64,000 nt of DNA, taken from the NCBI RefSeq assembly GCF_009866805.1, contig NZ_SIZW01000039.1, positions 186,001 through 250,000 of the forward strand, written 5' to 3'. The DNA is from Schauerella aestuarii (GTDB lineage: Bacteria; Pseudomonadota; Gammaproteobacteria; Burkholderiales; Burkholderiaceae_B). Position 1 is the stretch's first letter; each line of letters opens with the position of its first letter. Below are positions 62,284 to 64,000 of the stretch, one piece after another. The notes beneath the pieces are model-generated. The model saw only the letters and a list, made by a program, of their open reading frames with translations. It was not told where the DNA came from and ran no database searches. The position numbers and the translations under genes are program-made.

Positions 62284-63477
62284 ATGGCTTCTTCGACCCG
62301 CACGCATATCGACACGCTTTTGCAGCACACTGGCACCGCAGCCTTCGACGAGGTGTCGGGCGCCGCGCCGGTGGCGTTGCCGCCGATGCGCACCAGCACG
62401 GTGCGCTTCAAGGATCTGGCAGCACTCGACGTGGCGCAGAAGCGCAAGGCGGCGGGTGACCGCGTGGTGACGTACGGCCGCATGGGAATGGATACCAACG
62501 CGGCGCTCGAGGATGTGTTCAAGCAACTCGAAGGCGGCACGCATTGCTATCTGGCGCCGTCCGGTCTATCGGCGGTGACGATGACGATGCTCGCGTTGCT
62601 GTCCGCCGGCGATCATGCGCTGGTGTCCGACAACGTCTATGGACCGGTGCGTTATCTCGATCAGACGGTGCTGCAGCGTCTCAACATTTCGATCACGTAT
62701 TTTTCGTCGCAGGACGACCTTGAGGCGTTGCGTCAGGACAATACGAAGCTCCTGTACGTCGAGTCGCCAGGATCGCTGCTGTTCGAGATGCTCGATATCC
62801 CGGCGCTGGCCACGTTCGCCAATCGGCACGGTCTGGTGCTGGCGGCCGACAACACCTGGGGCTCGGGTTACATCTACCGGCCGCTCGAATTGGGCGCGCA
62901 TGTGTCCGTGATTGCAGGCACCAAGTACGTGGGCGGCCACTCCGATCTGATGCTCGGTGCCGTCGTCACGACCAATGAAGCGATCGCGAAGAAGCTCAAT
63001 CAAACCCAATACGCCATGGGCTATGCGGTCAGTGCCGACGATGCCTGGCTGGCCTTGCGCGGCGTGCGTACCTTGCCGATCCGCATGACGCATCACGCGG
63101 CAAGTGCGTTGACGGTATGCACGTTCCTTGAGTCGCGGCCCGAAGTGGCACGTATTCATCATCCGGCCTGGGCCAAGGATCCCGGACATGCGCTGTGGCA
63201 GCGCGATTGCACGGGGTCCAACGGCATGCTGGCCGTGGCGCTCAAGCTCGATGCCGAACGCGCGCGCAGGTTCGTGGATGCGCTCACGCTTTTCGGCATC
63301 GGCTTTTCGTGGGGCGGGTACGAGAGCCTGGTGCAGTACGTGGAGCCTTCCACGCTCACGCCGCACCGGTACTGGAATCACGCCACCGAGACGCTCGTGC
63401 GCCTGCATATCGGCCTGGAGGCCACGCAGGACATCATCGACGATCTCACGCAGGCCCTGGATCGCGCGTCGGCCTAG
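62284..63477 (+). CDS. metC: Cystathionine beta-lyase
   Basis: A 397-residue Cys/Met-metabolism PLP enzyme. The cofactor lysine is in AGTKYVGGHSDLMLGA, YGRMGMDTNAALEDVFKQLE is near the N-terminus, and GYAVSADDAWLALRGVRTLPIRM follows the active site. The MetC type (a Tyr/Trp-rich GFSWGGYESL late segment) cleaves cystathionine to homocysteine, pyruvate and ammonia in methionine synthesis. 134 bp after the nitroreductase. Confidence 0.92.
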   Translation: MASSTRTHIDTLLQHTGTAAFDEVSGAAPVALPPMRTSTVRFKDLAALDVAQKRKAAGDRVVTYGRMGMDTNAALEDVFKQLEGGTHCYLAPSGLSAVTMTMLALLSAGDHALVSDNVYGPVRYLDQTVLQRLNISITYFSSQDDLEALRQDNTKLLYVESPGSLLFEMLDIPALATFANRHGLVLAADNTWGSGYIYRPLELGAHVSVIAGTKYVGGHSDLMLGAVVTTNEAIAKKLNQTQYAMGYAVSADDAWLALRGVRTLPIRMTHHAASALTVCTFLESRPEVARIHHPAWAKDPGHALWQRDCTGSNGMLAVALKLDAERARRFVDALTLFGIGFSWGGYESLVQYVEPSTLTPHRYWNHATETLVRLHIGLEATQDIIDDLTQALDRASA

Positions 63478-63614
63478 GAACCGGTTGAAAGCGCCGAATC
63501 CCGTTGTGAGGCGGTAGACGAAGCGCGATCGAGAAGCGGCGCCGCCGAGAGGGCGCGCATCGAGAACACGCTGGCGGAGAACAGGCGGGCCGCGAATCAA
63601 CGCAGTCGAGACGT

Positions 63615-63648
63615 AAAAAAAAAGGCCACTTTCGAAGTGGCCTTTTTT
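63615..63648. terminator. Bidirectional Rho-independent terminator
   Basis: GGCCACTT (63624-63631) and AAGTGGCC (63635-63642) form a perfect stem with a 3-nt loop, flanked by A9 on the left and T6 on the right. It can end transcripts from both metC and the convergent dsbA. This is the most regular terminator in the window. Confidence 0.92.
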
Positions 63649-63664
63649 GCTTATGCGCAGTCGC

Positions 63665-64000
63665 TTATTTGGCGGCGTTGCGCACCATCGGGATCAGCTT
63701 GTCCACTTCCTGGATCGCGCCGGCGTAGCTGTTGCCGGCCATCACGGGCGAGGTCAGGTACTTGCCGCCCACGGACAGCGACGGCGTGCCTTCGACGCGA
63801 TACGCTTGTGCGAGCTGGTTGGCACGTTGAACCTGACTTTGCACGCTGAACGAATCGAACACCGATTCGAATTGCGTCTTGTCCACGCCTTGGTCGGCGG
63901 CCCACTGCACCAGCGCCTTCTTGTCGAACAGACGCTTCTTCTCGTTATGGATGGCCAGGAACACCTTGGGATGCAGATCCAGGCGATTCATGGCGGCCAA
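63665..64000 (-). CDS. dsbA: DsbA-type thiol:disulfide oxidoreductase, 5' end beyond right edge
   Basis: Only the last 111 or so codons are in the window; the N-terminus with signal peptide and the CxxC active site is missing. The remaining part shows the helical insertion ([20 protein letters not shown]) and the cis-proline loop [17 protein letters not shown], with [18 protein letters not shown] at the end, typical of DsbA. It introduces disulfides into periplasmic proteins. The gene ends 17 bp from the strong terminator. Confidence 0.88.
   Translation of the reverse strand: MAAMNRLDLHPKVFLAIHNEKKRLFDKKALVQWAADQGVDKTQFESVFDSFSVQSQVQRANQLAQAYRVEGTPSLSVGGKYLTSPVMAGNSYAGAIQEVDKLIPMVRNAAK

Noticed and set aside
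1-64000. tRNA, rRNA, riboswitch, transposase or integrase
   Set aside because: None was recognised on either strand by reading; short tRNAs could be missed by eye, and a covariance-model scan would settle it.

Overview
This is a high-GC chromosomal segment that looks like a betaproteobacterium of the order Burkholderiales, most likely Alcaligenaceae (Bordetella/Achromobacter relatives). The reasons are the orphan Bug/TctC-type binding proteins, a leucine/isovalerate (liu) operon led by a MerR regulator, a TAXI-type TRAP transporter, a histone-H1-like tail on topoisomerase III, and dense coding with 4-8 bp gene overlaps. The placement is by protein resemblance only. I saw no rRNA, tRNA, CRISPR array, insertion sequence or prophage.

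Layout. 1-5.9 kb: a phospholipase-D family gene cut by the left edge, pirin, an FdhF/YdeP-type molybdopterin oxidoreductase, a GNAT acetyltransferase and a GntR/UTRA repressor. 6.0-11.1 kb: an operon-like run that I read as a sulfolactate degradation island, with suyA and suyB (sulfo-lyase subunits), a Bug receptor, and slcC-like and comC-like dehydrogenases that could interconvert the sulfolactate enantiomers. It has a TTGACA promoter and a candidate repressor operator next to the divergent GntR gene. 11.1-12.5 kb: acylphosphatase, heme oxygenase and a DUF454 membrane protein, joined by 4-bp overlaps. 12.8-17.3 kb: a complete branched-chain amino acid type ABC operon (binding protein, two permeases, two ATPases) with a hairpin terminator after the binding-protein gene. 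17.4-19.2 kb: a Nudix hydrolase fused to a degenerate NMN adenylyltransferase-like domain, then a stand-alone receiver protein.

19.2-22.3 kb: a two-gene DNA-repair unit, a radical SAM protein and a DUF4130-UdgX fusion, with a perfect LexA (SOS) box that touches the GTG start of the first gene. This is the most unusual system in the window. 23-31 kb: a nucleobase/nucleoside salvage island with a BMP-family ABC importer and a CodA-like deaminase with an altered substrate-site residue on one strand, and a ketopantoate-reductase-like gene and a nucleoside deoxyribosyltransferase on the other. 31-36.7 kb: a SET-domain protein, an Lrp regulator divergent from an acetohydroxyacid synthase gene, a 25-bp tandem repeat ending in a bidirectional terminator, an aldehyde dehydrogenase and an SDR. 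36.9-43.9 kb: topB, a large DUF2157-type membrane protein, gluQ with an Asn/Gly-rich insert in its zinc domain, and smg.

44-52.5 kb: a fused TRAP transporter with its TAXI receptor, a DSD1-family PLP enzyme, a second Bug receptor, an ArgD-type aminotransferase and an MFS transporter. 52.7-59.5 kb: liuR, isovaleryl-CoA dehydrogenase, thiolase and both methylcrotonyl-CoA carboxylase subunits. The hydratase and HMG-CoA lyase of that pathway are absent here. A palindromic LiuR-type operator lies between liuR and a divergent metallo-beta-lactamase-fold hydrolase. 60.7-64 kb: a LysE/RhtB exporter, a nitroreductase, cystathionine beta-lyase, a strong bidirectional terminator and the 3' part of a dsbA gene cut by the right edge.

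Start codons were chosen from ribosome-binding sites and family alignments from memory; no database search was possible.
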